A DNA stretch of 64,000 nt from Bettongia penicillata ogilbyi (Eukaryota; Chordata; Mammalia; Diprotodontia; Potoroidae). Position 1 is the stretch's first letter, and the number at the start of each line of letters is the position of its first letter. A model generated the notes under the pieces. That model did not search any database. It was not told the DNA's origin and was given only the letters and a program-made list of their open reading frames with translations. Position numbers and translations under genes: made by a program. Positions 10,658 through 22,209 of this stretch are shown piece by piece. The stretch covers positions 1,718,001 to 1,782,000 of the forward strand of contig JAJHZJ010000221.1 of NCBI GenBank assembly GCA_023548195.1. Direction: 5' to 3'.

Positions 10658-12679
10658 AAATTGCCTACTGTCAAAAATGGTGGAGTAAAATCAGGGACTT
10701 GTTTGAGCTCTCCCCCAAGTCCCTCCAAATACCTGTAAAAAATGACTCTAAACAAATTCTAGAACAACAGAACCCACAAAATGACAGAGTGAAACACATT
10801 TCCAGCCTAAAAGTCCTGAAAGGTCGACAGGAAAGATCTGTTGCACCAGTCTGAGAGAAGAGCCCAGTCCAGTGTGGGCCATACCAAACCAGGACAGAAC
10901 AGGCCTCAGGGCACTGAATCACTGGCAGTTGTGGTGGTTTCCAAATTTCTCAACCCACAAATGTCAAAGACAACTTAGAAGGTCAATAGGAAAGTTCTGT
11001 CTGACTTGTGTGAGAGAGGAGCCCCGTTGGACCCCAGCCCTAGGGCTGTGGAGGTGGTGGTAGTGGCAGCAGTAGCAGCTGTTTCCAGAGTACTCTGAGC
11101 TCTCAATCCATAGACAATGAGGGGAATCAAGTGGCCAATCAGAGTGGAATTGGAGGGATCTCTTTCCTGGCACTCAGGCAGGATTCTCTTGCATTACCCA
11201 AGCTTAGGTCTGGGTCACAGTCCTGGGATGAGGAGGAGCACTAGCATGGTAGAGCTTGTGGCAGTGGTAGAGATGGAATCCTCTTCACATTTCCAAGGCA
11301 GAAAAGAGTGTTTTTGGTCACTCACAGACCAGAGCACAGGATAGGAGTTAACGCTTCTCCTTTGATCATACAACCTTGGAAGAACCGAAAATTTACAGAT
11401 CCCTAGAAGTGTCTCTGAAAATAGCTACACAAAACCCCTGAAGATTGGGACAATACACCCTCAACACTGAAAGCAGAGCCCTACCTTAACAAAGAGTTAA
11501 AAGTCAAGTAATTGACTGGGAAAATGAGCAAACAGTGGAGGGCAGGGAATCAGACTATAGGATCTTATTGGAAGACCAAAACATACAACCAGAAGAAAAC
11601 AAAGTTAAAGCTCCTACGTCCAAAGCCTCCAAGGAAAATACGACTTGGTCTCAGGCCATGGAAGAGCTCAGAAAGGATTTTGAAATCAAGTAAGAGAAGT
11701 AGAGGAAAAATTGGGAAGAGAAATGAGTGTGATGCAAGAAGATAATGAAAAATGAGTCAACACTTGCTAAAGGGAACCCAAAAAATACTGAAGAAAATAA
11801 CACTTTAAAAAATAGACAAACTCAAATGACAAAAGAAGTACAAAAAGCCAATGAGAAGAATGCCTTAAAAAGCAGAATTGGCCAAATGGAAAAGGAGGTC
11901 CAAAAACTCACTGAAGAAAAATACTCCTTAAAAATTAGAATGGAGCAAATGGAAACTAATAACTCTATGAGAAATCAAGAAACTATAAAACAAAGCTAAA
12001 ATAATGGAAAAAACCAGAAGACAATGTAAAATATCTCATTGGAAAAAACAACTGACCTAGAAAATAGATCCTGGAGAGATAATTTTGAAATTATTAGACT
12101 ACATGAAAGCCATGATAAAAAAAGAACCTAGACATCATCTTTCAAAAAATTATCAAGGAAAACTGCCCTGATATTCTAGAACCAGAAGATAAAATAGAAA
12201 TTGAAAGAATCCACTTATCATTTCCTGAAAGAGATCCCACAAAGAAAACTCCCAGGAATATTGTAGTCAAATTCCAGAGTTTCCAGGTCAAGAAGAAAAC
12301 ATTGCAAACAGTCAGAAATAAACAATTCAAATACTGTGAAAACACAATCAGGATAACACAAGATTTAGCAGCTTCTACATTAAGGAATCTGAGAGCTTGA
12401 AGATGATATTCCAGAGGTCAAAGGAACTAGGATTAAAACCAAGAATCACCTACCCAACAAAACTGAGTATAATCCTTCAGGGAAGAAATGAACATTTAAT
12501 GAAACAAAGAACTTTTGAGCATTCTTGTTGAAAAGATTAGAGCTGAATAGAAAATTTTACTTTCAAATACAAGAACCAAGAGAAGAATGAAGAGGTAAAC
12601 AGGAAAGAAAAATCACAAGGGATTTATTAAAGTTGAACTGTTTAAATTCCTAAAAAATAATAATAAATTTCTTACTGTC
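10658..12679 (+). mobile_element. Older HAL1-type element nested in an L1 3'UTR
   Basis: The body at 10673-12664 begins AAAAATGGTGGAGTAAAATC, the same 5' box as the other elements here. It holds a roughly 850-bp 5'UTR and an ORF1 relic, and has a very short A-rich 3' end. Diverged 15-bp repeats flank it: AAATTGCCTACTGTC (10658-10672) and AAATTTCTTACTGTC (12665-12679), 13 of 15 matching. Unlike the 7-kb and 33-kb copies it lacks the long purine-rich 3'UTR, so it is a different or shortened subfamily. ORF2 is absent. Confidence 0.82.
11524..12590 (+). pseudogene. ORF1 relic of the nested HAL1-type element
   Basis: An L1 ORF1-like frame starting MSKQWRAGNQTIGSYW. Coiled-coil heptads (QMTKEVQKANEKNALKSR, QMEKEVQKLTEEKYSLK) are readable at 11745-11999. 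Later motifs, RSWRDNFEIIR-like and a C-terminal YPTKLS-like segment, appear in shifted frames. Several stops and frameshifts break it. At the site where the younger copies have their first shared TGA, this copy reads CAC-TTA, so it does not carry that stop. Confidence 0.8.
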
Positions 12680-12800
12680 TTAGATTGGAAGGGGGAGTAA
12701 GTGAGAGGGAGAAAATTTGCAACTCAAAAATTTTGTTATAACAAATGTTAAAAAATTGTCTTACATGTAATTGGGAAAAAATAAAATGCTATTTTTAAAA

Positions 12801-13319
12801 ATGATGAATGTCCTAGTCATCATTCCATGTCTGGTGCAACGGATTGCTCAGAGACTGAGGGTTAAAAAATGCTATTTCTTTGACAAAAATTTATTAAAAG
12901 TATTACACAAAACAATAAAAGCAGAAAAGCAGCCTGCAGGGTGATTAAAAGTAATTCTCAAGGAAGTTCTCAGGGATCTCAAGAGTTCTTGTCAAGAGTC
13001 TGAGAGCTATCTTTATGCATATTTTTTTTTTTATCCCAAAGGACCCCCTGCTTGGCTCCAAATCAATTCTCCTAAGGGATGAAATTAACTCAGACTGCCA
13101 CAGGTCTACTCCAGAGGATGACAGGCCTACTCCAGAGGACCTTGAATCACATCATCCCAGTTTGGTACCACGGGATTGCAGGGTTTACCTCCAATCAGAT
13201 CAATTCCAGTAGTGTCCTAGAGAACACATTCCCCAACTGTCATTAACCTGAGCAGAATCGTCACGAATGGCAGCTTTGCACATTTCCCACTGCTTTGTCC
13301 TGCTGATTATTACCTTTTC
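12801..13319. other. Unassigned sequence
   Basis: No known element recognised. Around 13100-13141 two near-identical segments of about 20 bases (TCTACTCCAGAGGA and CCTACTCCAGAGGA) stand in tandem. Confidence 0.4.
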
Positions 13320-13990
13320 CTCCTTCATACTCCTCTCTAGGTTTTCAGGACATCATTCTCTCCTGGTTCTCCTACCTATCTGACTGCTCCTTCTCAGTCT
13401 CCTCTGCTGGATCTCCATCCAGACCATACTGTTTAACCATAGATGTGCTATAGAATTCTATCCCAAACACTCTTTTCTTTTTTAAAAACTTTGTTTGGTG
13501 ATCTATCAACTCCCATGGATTTAATTGCTATCTCTACGCCGACAATTTTCATATCTACTTATCCTGCCCCAACCTCTCTGCTGACCTCCAACCTTATATC
13601 TCCAACTGCCTTTCAGACTGGATGTCCAGTAGATATCTTAATGAATTCATTATCTTTTCCCTAAATCTCTCTCTCTCTCTCTCTCTCTGAATTCATTTGG
13701 GCAGGACCTGGTGTGTCAGTATTTTGGGGTCCCAAGCACCCCTAAACTTCAACCTTCTACAGGAAACCTTTCCCAAACCCTATTAATTATAGTGTCTTCT
13801 CTTTGTTAATGATTTCCTGCTTATCCAGTTTATGGATTATTTGTAAATTTGTAAATATGTGTTTGCTTGTTATCTGCCACATTATATTGTGAGCTCCTAG
13901 AGGAAGTTCTTGCCTCTTTTTTGTATCCCCAACACTTAGCACCATAGTTAGCACATAGTAGACACTTAATAAATGTTTATTAATTAATTG
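13320..13990 (+). mobile_element. L2 LINE: RT C-terminus and 3' end, internally deleted
   Basis: 13320-13665 resembles the L2 RT C-terminal coding region (AGGTTTTCAGGACATCATTC, TCTCCTGGTTCTCCTACCTA, CATGGATTTAATTGCTATCT). It is the same protein region seen on the minus strand at 279-581. After a (TC)n tract the L2 3' end follows: CTTCTACAGGAAACCTTTCC, then TTGTGAGCTCCTAGAGG, then CACTTAATAAATGTTTATTA. Coding sequence between the two parts has been lost. Confidence 0.8.
13667..13689. repeat. (TC)n microsatellite
   Basis: About 22 bases of pure TC at the junction of the two L2 parts. Confidence 0.9.
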
Positions 13991-14299
13991 TGATAATGAT
14001 TCTATAATTAATGAAAGAAGGGAAGTTTGTCTCTTTAAACTGAGGGGTTACTATTTACACAATTTCATAGGTTTCCTGGCTGGGAGTTACAAACCAAGAA
14101 AGTGAGAAAAAAATCTCCCATGAACTATATGAGAAAAATCTTTCCTCAGGACCATCACGTTTTGAAGTAGTCTAGATCCTGTAGTTACAAATTAATGCAT
14201 AAGGAATCTACAATTTCCCTGTTTTGGTAACTTTTCTCCATAAATAGTCTTGTTGACTTGAGAAGATTAGCCATTGACAGCTGCTCTCTAAAGGTTAAA
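13991..14299. other. Unassigned sequence
   Basis: No repeat, exon or RNA gene recognised. Confidence 0.35.
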
Positions 14300-14405
14300 A
14301 TTCTTGTCTATGATCACAAGGGCTGATGTCAAAGAGTAGATCTGAACCCAAGTCTCTCTAATTCTAAGTTTAAGCACTCCATCCATTATACCACAGTGCC
14401 TCTCA
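14300..14405 (-). mobile_element. MIR/CORE-type SINE fragment
   Basis: Antisense SINE features: GATCTGAACCCAAGTCTCTC (the B-box region in reverse), then CACTCCATCCATTATACCAC and GTGCCTC. Confidence 0.65.
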
Positions 14406-15235
14406 TTCTTTCCAAAAGCAAAACAAGAGCTCCCTGTTCTGGGGCCACTCAGATTTTTGCCATGTGTTTGTCTTGTCTACAGGTTCAAGCACCACTGAGT
14501 TGCTTCATTATCAACTGAAATGTAACATTCTAAGGCACTGGATTTACTAACATGTTCACACTTTCCAGAAAGTCAAGCAATTATTGACTTCTAAATCTGT
14601 TTGAGCATATTACAATACCCACAAATCACTGATACTTACTGTTAATGCTTTACCTGATAGTTCTGGAGCTCTGCTTAGCCACACAACTCCAAATTATCAC
14701 TTAGCCAGCAATTTCTTCCTTCTAAAGGACAACATTATTAATAGAATTAAATGTTGCCCAAATGAACAAAGAGCCCCTGGCTGTTATGATGTAAGTCAAT
14801 AGTTTCACAACCACCCATAAAGTTATGCCTCTACAATTTGTACTGATTACAAGTCTGTTGTAGGACTTTGTTCTAAAGCTAAGCCTGCAGCCTTAATTAT
14901 GTCAACATGTACACAGCACAAAATTCTTTTTAGTAATGCTTATGGCTCCATATTTAGAACAGAAATATTAAATGCTTATTTCCTGAGCCAGCTAGGTAAA
15001 CAATGGATTCCAGATTATGTTTTGTAATCTCCATTGGAATTTTTGATGTTATATGTATAAAGGATATTTATCAGAGGAGGTGCCTAATTGTCTTGGTGAC
15101 CTTATGAGAGATAAGCCTTGGAACTTTCGAAAGCACCTATTCCTCTATAATGTGAATATACTTGTTGGCACCTTTTGAAGAGAAGAAAAAACAAATCCTT
15201 CTTAAATCACTTTGTCTGGGTGGGCCCTAAGATAC
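14406..15235. other. Repeat-free island
   Basis: About 830 bases with no recognisable mobile element in a window that is otherwise crowded with them. The composition is balanced, with several TTAATTA/TAAT-type motifs, including CTTAATTATGTCAACATG near 14892. I see no open frame with family resemblance. It could be a conserved non-coding element, but this is a guess from texture only. Confidence 0.35.
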
Positions 15236-15390
15236 CAATATCATAGCTTTATAGCTCCAGAAGACATTAGAGGTCATCTAGTTCAGTTGCCTTGTTTTAA
15301 TGATAACAAAGGCCTAGGTGTTAAATGACTTGCTCTAGATCACACAAATGGCAGAGCTGATATAAAGTCAGATTCTCTTATTTAAAATCC
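15236..15390 (-). mobile_element. MIR/CORE-type SINE
   Basis: Antisense SINE signature: TTAGAGGTCATCTAGTTCAG, then GTGTTAAATGACTTGCTCTA, then GATCACACAAATGGCAGAGC. Confidence 0.7.
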
Positions 15391-16774
15391 AAAAGTCAAA
15401 ATAAAATAAGAATTACATGTAAAAAAAATGAAATCTAGCAGTCTTCCCATTTCACTGAACTGAAAAATTGATTGGTTTAAAGTTACTACTTGACACCTCC
15501 TAAAGGTTAACTTTCAGTGATTGAGGTTGCTTTCAAGACACTAGCTTAGACTCTTGGAAGTATGAATTCTCTGGAAAGAAGTACTCTACTCTCTTTTGTA
15601 CTGCACTAAAAAGGTGAGCTAATGGAAATGCTCAGTCCCTTTGTCTTCTTTCTCCATTTTGCTTTTCTTCTGAAGATATCCTGAAAGTGCAGCAGAACTA
15701 AAATGTTATATGGGAGTTTGTAGGAACCTAAGCTGTAATAGAAGAACATGGAAACTTCATATACTTGCCCATGGAAGGAGAGATCATAGAGAATATTACT
15801 AATTTCCAATTTCTTACACAGAGAAGGTAAAGGAACTTGATTTCCTAGGCAGAGACACCCAAGAATCTAGATGTCTAGCCAGAAAAAGGAAGTATCAGTC
15901 TTGGGGTTGACTTGTGAGCAACTTTAAGTTCAAAAATTTAAAGAGTTGACTTTTTGGAGAAAGAGATGGCATTGCTGAGTTGCATATCTCTTGGATAGAG
16001 AAGAGGATGGCCTATGTGACAACCATAAGTTCAATTCCCTTGAGGGAACTGAATCCAAACCATATAGTGACATTGAGTCAGAAGGATTTTAGGAACCTGA
16101 TGGAAAGGTAGAAACTATTGCAAGTAGAAGAATTCTTTTGATTGTTTAAGGGCTATGATGAGTATTTTTTGCATGTTTTCCATATTTCTTTATGATCTCC
16201 TTTTTGCCCTCTACATCTTCCACATTTCCTGTGATGTGAAATAAAAATTGTCCTCTACCTAATATGCATTTTTTATCTTGAGCATTTATACGGAAAGGGG
16301 AAGTTCCATTACCTACATTGGAAGTAAACCTGATAGAAACAATACGTAAGCTATATCTGAAGATTTCTCAGAGTACCATCTAAATGGGTTAAGTAGGGGA
16401 CATGAACCAAAAAGAATGTGACCTTTTTGCAATATTCCTGAGACTAGACCTAGTCTACATGAGTTCAGAGCTTAAAAGGCTGTGTGGCTTTCTTAATTTA
16501 CCTGTTCAAGCTCATCAAACACTGATTAATTGCACAAGATCTCCGGGTAGCTTATGACCAGACTAGGTACAGACAGAATAGCTGGCAAAGAAATTGCTTT
16601 ACACCTATTTTGCATTCACAGGTCATCAAAATGATGCCCCAGACTGTAGCCCTTTTACAGGTGCATCCATAGCCTTTTCAGAAAATTATTATAATAGCCA
16701 AAATGACAGAACACATGTGGGAATTATTTGCACAAGGACATTGGCTGAAAACTATGTTTGCTGAACTATTAGAT
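15391..16774. other. Repeat-poor sequence
   Basis: About 1.4 kb without a recognisable element or gene. Confidence 0.4.
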
Positions 16775-16915
16775 CACAGAATTCTGAATTGAGAAAGGAA
16801 CTTAGATTTGTCTCATTTTACAGAGGAGCAAAATGAGGTATAGTGATTTGCCCAAGGTCATACAGGAAATTTATAGCAGAGCCAGGACTTAACTCCAAGT
16901 CTCCTACAATGAAAC
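16775..16915 (-). mobile_element. MIR/CORE-type SINE
   Basis: Antisense motifs TCATTTTACAGAGGAGCAAA, GATTTGCCCAAGGTCATACA and GCAGAGCCAGGACTTAACTC are in the expected order. Confidence 0.75.
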
Positions 16916-17131
16916 TAGAATAAGGTAAATGAACAAATGAAATGGAGCAGATATGCCAGAATTTCTACATTTATAAGTTCTCATTAGTTATTCCAATGGA
17001 ACTGTGATATTTGAATTTTACCACCTTCGTATCCAATGTAACATGTGAAGAAATGGCAACGGTAAATAAGACAATGCAGTTGAGAAAAGAGTCTGACCCG
17101 GACCCAATACCTACAGATTCCAAGCTATTTG

Positions 17132-17796
17132 ACAATATTTTTTTAAATAAAGTTTTATTGATATTTTCTGCTTCTTATATCACCACAACTATCTCAAATA
17201 TTCCTCCTCCCAGGGAACCATCTTATATAACAAACAATACTTTTAAGAGGAAAAAAATCAAAACTCTTCTATACATTTAAAAAAGCTGAAAATATATGCA
17301 ATTTATTACATCTATGAACCCCCACTTCCACTAAAAGGTAGGTTGGAAATGTCTTCTCATATCTCATCATTAAAGTCCTGCTTGATCTTTACAATTTCAT
17401 ATATAATTTTTACATTTATATATAACACATATCCTATTTATGTATGATCTCTATTATTTTGCTAAAATTTTCATTTGGGGGTGTCTTTGTTCTTTCTATT
17501 TATAGTTATAGTCACTATATATAGTTTTATTGATTCTGCTTGCTTCACTTTGTATCAGTTCATAAAGAACTTTCCGTGCTTCTCTGATTGTCATTGATGT
17601 CATTGATTCATGACATACATCATTTCTTAGGCTTAAGTAATAATACATTACATTAATATATTATAATTTGTTTAGCCATTTCTCAGATTGATAAATATTT
17701 ATTTTGTTTCTAGTTCTTAGCTATCACAAAAAGTACTGCTATGAATATTTTGGTGTATATAGGAATTTTCTTTTTTATTGATGTAAACAATATTTT
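17132..17796 (-). mobile_element. 5'-truncated L1 insertion with 10-bp TSD
   Basis: The body at 17142-17786 contains antisense L1 3' sequence (TTGTTTAGCCATTTCTCAGA, ATCACAAAAAGTACTGCTAT, AATATTTTGGTGTATATAGG). It begins on the plus strand with the complement of an A-rich tail. ACAATATTTT occurs exactly at 17132-17141 and 17787-17796 as the likely TSD. It is old and diverged. The short AT-rich TSD lowers confidence in the exact ends. Confidence 0.7.
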
Positions 17797-17924
17797 AAAG
17801 AAATTCAAGGATCAATTATCTAGATATCTCAAAGACAGAAAGATTCCAAAAGAACTGAAAATAATACTGTTGAAAAGATTTTAAGGAAATAGGACTAGAA
17901 ACAAAATGGATCATTTCCAGAAAA

Positions 17925-18134
17925 ATGATAATAAAGCATGCTACCCATCTCATGACAGAGAAGTGATGGATATAGTTAGAGAATGAGGCATAATTTTTTA
18001 AGATATGGACAGTACAATAATTTGTTTTGCTTGACTATGCTATATTTTCTACAAGGGTTTGGTTTTTTCCCCACCCCAGTGGAATGGTAGGTAGCAGAAA
18101 AAATAGATTTTTGTTCATTAACAAAAAAAAAAAA
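17925..18134 (+). mobile_element. Non-LTR element 3' end, family unresolved
   Basis: CATGACAGAGAAGTGATGGA, TTTGTTTTGCTTGACTATGC and AATAGATTTTTGTTCATTAA lead into a poly(A) run at about 18121-18133. I recognise this as a dispersed retroelement 3' end but cannot name its family. Confidence 0.55.
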
Positions 18135-18179
18135 ACAGAAAACACAAAGAAGGTTCCCATCAAATGGGCACTTTTTCAG

Positions 18180-18640
18180 TCTTCTTATATCTTATTCTCT
18201 CTTCCACATGTACTCTGTGATACAGTGACACTGAACTCCTCACTGTTCCTATCATAAGACACTCCATCTCCTGACTCAGTGCATTTTCACTGCCTAGTTC
18301 AATCCTTGAATTCCATGCCTGGAATTCTTTCCTTTTTCATTTCTGCCTCTTGGCTTCCCTGGTTTCCTTCAAGTTCCAGGTAAATGTCCATGTTCTACAA
18401 AAAGCATTCCCAGTCCCCTTACTACTAGGGTCTTGCATCTAAAATTATCTCCAATTTATCCTGTATATATAGTTTGTGTGTAATGGTTTGTATGTTATCA
18501 TCCCCATTAGATGTAAGTTTCCTGAAATAAGGGACAAGTTTTATCTTTGGCTACATCCCCAGTACTTAACACTGTCTGGCACATGATGAATAGTAAATGA
18601 TTAACAAATGCTTTTTAATGATTTGAATGACAGAACAAAT
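18180..18640 (+). mobile_element. L2 LINE 3' end
   Basis: A long run of L2 3' landmarks: ACTCCATCTCCTGACTCAGT, CCATGCCTGGAATTCTTTCC, CTCTTGGCTTCCCTGGTTTC, CCCATTAGATGTAAGTTTCC and TCTGGCACATGATGAATAGT. It abuts the truncated end of the minus-strand L1. Confidence 0.8.
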
Positions 18641-18649
18641 ATAAATATG

Positions 18650-20260
18650 TATTTAAAATTTTTGCTTCAATATTCATAAGAGAAATTGGTCTATACTTTT
18701 CTTTCTCTGTTTTGGCTCTTCCTGATTGAGATATCAGTATCATATTTGTGTTGTAAAAGGAATTTGATAGGACCCCTTCTTTGCCTACTTTTCCAAATAG
18801 TTTATATAGTATTGGGATTAATTTTTCTTTAAATGTTTGGTGGAATTTGCTTGTGAATCCACCTGATCCTGGGGATTTTTTCTTAGAAAATTCATTAGGC
18901 CTATTCAACTTCTTTTTCTAGGATTAGGTTATTTAAGTATTTTATTTCTACTCCCATTAATCTGGGTATTTTATATTTTTGTGGAGATTGTCAATTTTAT
19001 TGGCATATAATTGGGCAAAATAGCTCCCAACAATTGTCTTAATTTCCCCTTCATTGGTGGTGGGTTCACCCCATTTCTTTTTGATACTAGTTATTTTGTT
19101 TTCTTCTTTCCTTTCTTTAATCAAATTAATCAATGGTTTATCTAGTTTATTGCTCTTTTTTTCATAAAACCAGCTTCAAGTTTCATTTATTAGTTCAATG
19201 ATTTTCTTGCTTCCAATTTTATTAATTTCTCCTTTGATTTTCAGGATTTCCAATTTGGTATTTAATTGGGGATTTTTAATTTGTTCTTTTTCTAGTTTTT
19301 TTTTTTTACTTGAATGCCTGGTTCATTTATCTGTTTTTTCTCCATTTTATTGATACAAGCAATTAAAGATACAAATTTTCCCCCAAGTACCACTTTGTCT
19401 GCATTCCAGAAATATTGGTATGCTGTCTCATTGTCATTTTCTTTCATGTAATTATTGATTGTTTCTATGATTTTTTTCTTTTATCCACTTGGTTTTTAGG
19501 ATTAGATTATTTAATTTCCAATTAATTTTTAAGCTCTCTATTGTCCCTTATTGACTGTAATTTTTATTACATTATTATCTGAAAAAGATACATTTACTAT
19601 TTCTGCTTTTCTGCATTTGATTATGAGATTTTTAAGTCCTAAGACATGGTCATTGTCAATTTTTGTATAGGTGCCATGTACTGCTGAGAAAAAGATATAT
19701 GCTTTTCTATTCCCATTCAGTTTTCTCCAGGGAGCAAACATATCTAACTTTTCCAGAATTTTATTCACCTCTTTAACTTCTTTCATTTATTTTTTTTTGT
19801 TAGATTTATCTGGTTCTGAGAGGGGAAAGTTGAGGTCCTCCAATAGTATAGTTTTATTATCTATTTCTTTCTATAACTCATTCAACTTCTCCTTCAAAAA
19901 TTTAGATGCTGTACCATTTGGTGCATATGCATTTAGTATTGATATAACTTCATTGTCTATGATATGTTTTAGCAAGATAGTTTCTTTATTTCTTTTTAAT
20001 TAGATCTATTTTCACTTTAGCTTTGTATGAGATCATGATTGCCATCCCTGCTTTATTTGCTTCAGCTAAAGCATAATAGATTCTGCTCTAGCCCCTTACC
20101 TTTACCCCGTATGTATCTCTCTGCTTCAAATGGGTTTCTTGTAAATAACATATTGTTGGATCCTGGTTTTTAATCCATTCTGCTGTCTGCTTCTGTTTTA
20201 TAGGTGAATATATCCCATTCACATTATAGTAATGACAACTAACTATGTATTTCCCTCCGT
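18650..20260 (-). pseudogene. L1 ORF2 relic (endonuclease and partial RT)
   Basis: ORF2 begins near 20260, where the expected ATG is ACG. The EN C-terminal part is open at 19538-19786 (LDMFAPWRKLNGNRKAYIFF, then VSFSDNNVIKI). The catalytic SDH triad has become SDN here. The RT N-terminus is open at 18615-18908 ([28 protein letters not shown]-like segment as [16 protein letters not shown]). Stops and frameshifts separate the pieces. It is not functional. Confidence 0.85.
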
Positions 20261-20867
20261 GCTATTTTTCAATTGTTTATCCCTCCTCATCCCCCACCCT
20301 CTCCCTCTTCACCAGTGCTTTGCTTCTAATCACCACCTTCCCCAATACACTCTCCCTTTTATCAGTTTCCTCCTTCCCTTTCTATTATCCCCATTCCTTT
20401 TTACTTCCTTATAGGGTAGAATAGATTTTTATATCCAGTGGATGGCATGTTATCCCCAATTTTAGTTCTTTTTCTAGTTTTTTTTTTTTACTTGAATGCC
20501 TGGTTCATTCAAGTAAATTTTGATGAGAGTAAGGTTTAAGATCTGCCTGCCACACACACACCCATCCTCCCTTTCATTGTAATAGACATCTCATGAATCT
20601 TTTATGTGGGATAATTTACCCCATTCAATCTCCCTCCTCCTTCTTCCAGTGCAATTTTTTCTCACCTCTTTATTTTGTTTTTAGGGGTATCATTCCATCA
20701 AAGTCACTTTATATCTACACCCTCTGTCTACATACACTCTTTCTAATTTCTCTTATAGTAATTAAGTTCTTAAGAGTTACAACTATTATATTGCTATATA
20801 GAAATATAAATAGTTTAACTTTATGGAATTTCTTATGTTTTTCCTTTCTTGTTTCATTTGTATCTAT

Positions 20868-21853
20868 TTATGTTTCCCTTGAGTTTTGTATTTCAAGGTC
20901 AAATTTTTTATTCAGCTCTGGTCTTTTAATTAGAAATGCTTGAAAGTCTTGTATTTTATAAAGTGTCCATTTTTTCCCTGAAAGATTATATTCAATTTTG
21001 CCAGATAGGTGATTCTTAGATGTAATCCTAACCCCTTTGTCTTCTGATATATCATATTCTAAGTCCTCTGGTTCCTTAATGTGGAAGCTGCCAAATCCTA
21101 TATTTGAATAGTTTCTTTTTGGATGCTTGCAATACTTTCTTCTTGATCTGTGAGCCCTGCAATTTAGACATGATATTCCCAGGAGTTTTTATTTAGGGAT
21201 CTGTTTCAGGTGTGGATTCTTTCCATTTTTATTTTACCCTCTGGTTCTTATATATCAAGGAAGTTTTCTTTGATAGTTTCTTGAAAGATGTTATCCAGGC
21301 TTTTTTTTAGCATGGCTTTCAGGTAGTCCAATAATTCTTACATTATCTCTCCTGGATCTATTTTCTAGGTCAGTTGCTTTTCCAATGAGAAATTGCACAT
21401 TTTCTTCATTTTTTTTTACTTTTTAAAATTACGTTTTATTGTATCTTGATGTCTCATAGAGTTGTTAGTTTGCACTTCTTCAATTCTAATTTTTAAGGAA
21501 TTATTTTCTTCAGTGAACTTATGTACTTCCTTTTCCATTTGGCCAATTTTATCTTTTAGGGAATTGTTTTCCTCTGTAAATTTTTGTATATCATTTCCCA
21601 AGCTATGACTCTTTTTTCATGATTTTCTTGCATTGGTCTCATTCCTTTTCCCAAATTTTCTTCTACTTCTCTAATATGCTTTTTAAAACTCCTGTAGGAA
21701 TTCTTTTCGGTCCTGAGACCAAATTACACTTTTCTTTGAGGCTTCACATGTAGCCATTTTGACACTATTATCCTCTTCTAAGTTTATGCCTTGATCCTCC
21801 CTATCATCACAGTAGCTTTCTATAGTCAAGTTCTGGTTTTGTTTTTTGCTCAC
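20868..21853 (-). pseudogene. L1 ORF1 relic
   Basis: The reading starts at 21853, with GTG in place of ATG, as SKKQNQNLTIESYCDDRED. The coiled-coil piece is open at 21416-21601, with two QMEKEV/ENNSLK heptad modules. The stop is TAA at 20868-20870. RRM and C-terminal segments are recognisable in broken frames. Confidence 0.8.
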
Positions 21854-21985
21854 TTTTTTCTACTTTTTCTTTTTTTGTGTGTGATTCAGTATTTTTATGT
21901 AAGAATTGAGCTCTGCTCCTGCACCATCCCAAGTTTTTTGTGCTGCAGCTCTGAGTTTTATTGCTGGTTTTCACTGGACTTCAGG

Positions 21986-22209
21986 GCTTAGGTCAGGGGT
22001 GGGGAATCTGCTGCCTTGAAGCCACATCTGGCCCTCTAGGTCCTCAAGTGCAATCCTTTAACTAAATCCAAACTTCAAAGAATAAATCCCCTTAATAAAA
22101 GAATTTTTATCTATAAAACTTGGACTCAGTCTAAAGGTCACTCCCAAAGACCCAGAAGGCCACATGTAGCCTTGAGGCCACAGGTTCTCCCCCTCCCCCT
22201 AGCTTAGCT
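21986..22209. mobile_element. Palindromic hAT MITE with 8-bp TSD
   Basis: The body at 21994-22201 starts CAGGGGTGGGGAA and its two halves are inverted copies: GGCCCTCTAGGTCC in the left half against GACCCAGAAGGCC in the right, and TTGAAGCCACAT against ATGTAGCCTTGAGG. It encodes nothing. The flanks GCTTAGGT (21986-21993) and GCTTAGCT (22202-22209) match at 7 of 8 positions, the TSD length typical of hAT transposons. It sits in the 5'UTR of the minus-strand L1, so it is younger than that L1. Confidence 0.8.

Larger units (their letters stand above)
10018..12800 (+). mobile_element. L1 3' end, split by a HAL1-type insertion
   Basis: 10018-10672 is the end of L1 ORF2 and the start of its 3'UTR, including TTTGTGGTGGCAAAGAATTG and CCCATCAATTGGGGAATGGC. 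The 3'UTR resumes at 12665 with a G/A-rich stretch, then GCAACTCAAAAATTTTG and TTACATGTAATTGGG, and ends in an A-rich tail near 12800. The split is caused by the element at 10673-12664. The same 3'UTR uninterrupted is seen at 56.9-57.1 kb. Confidence 0.85.
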
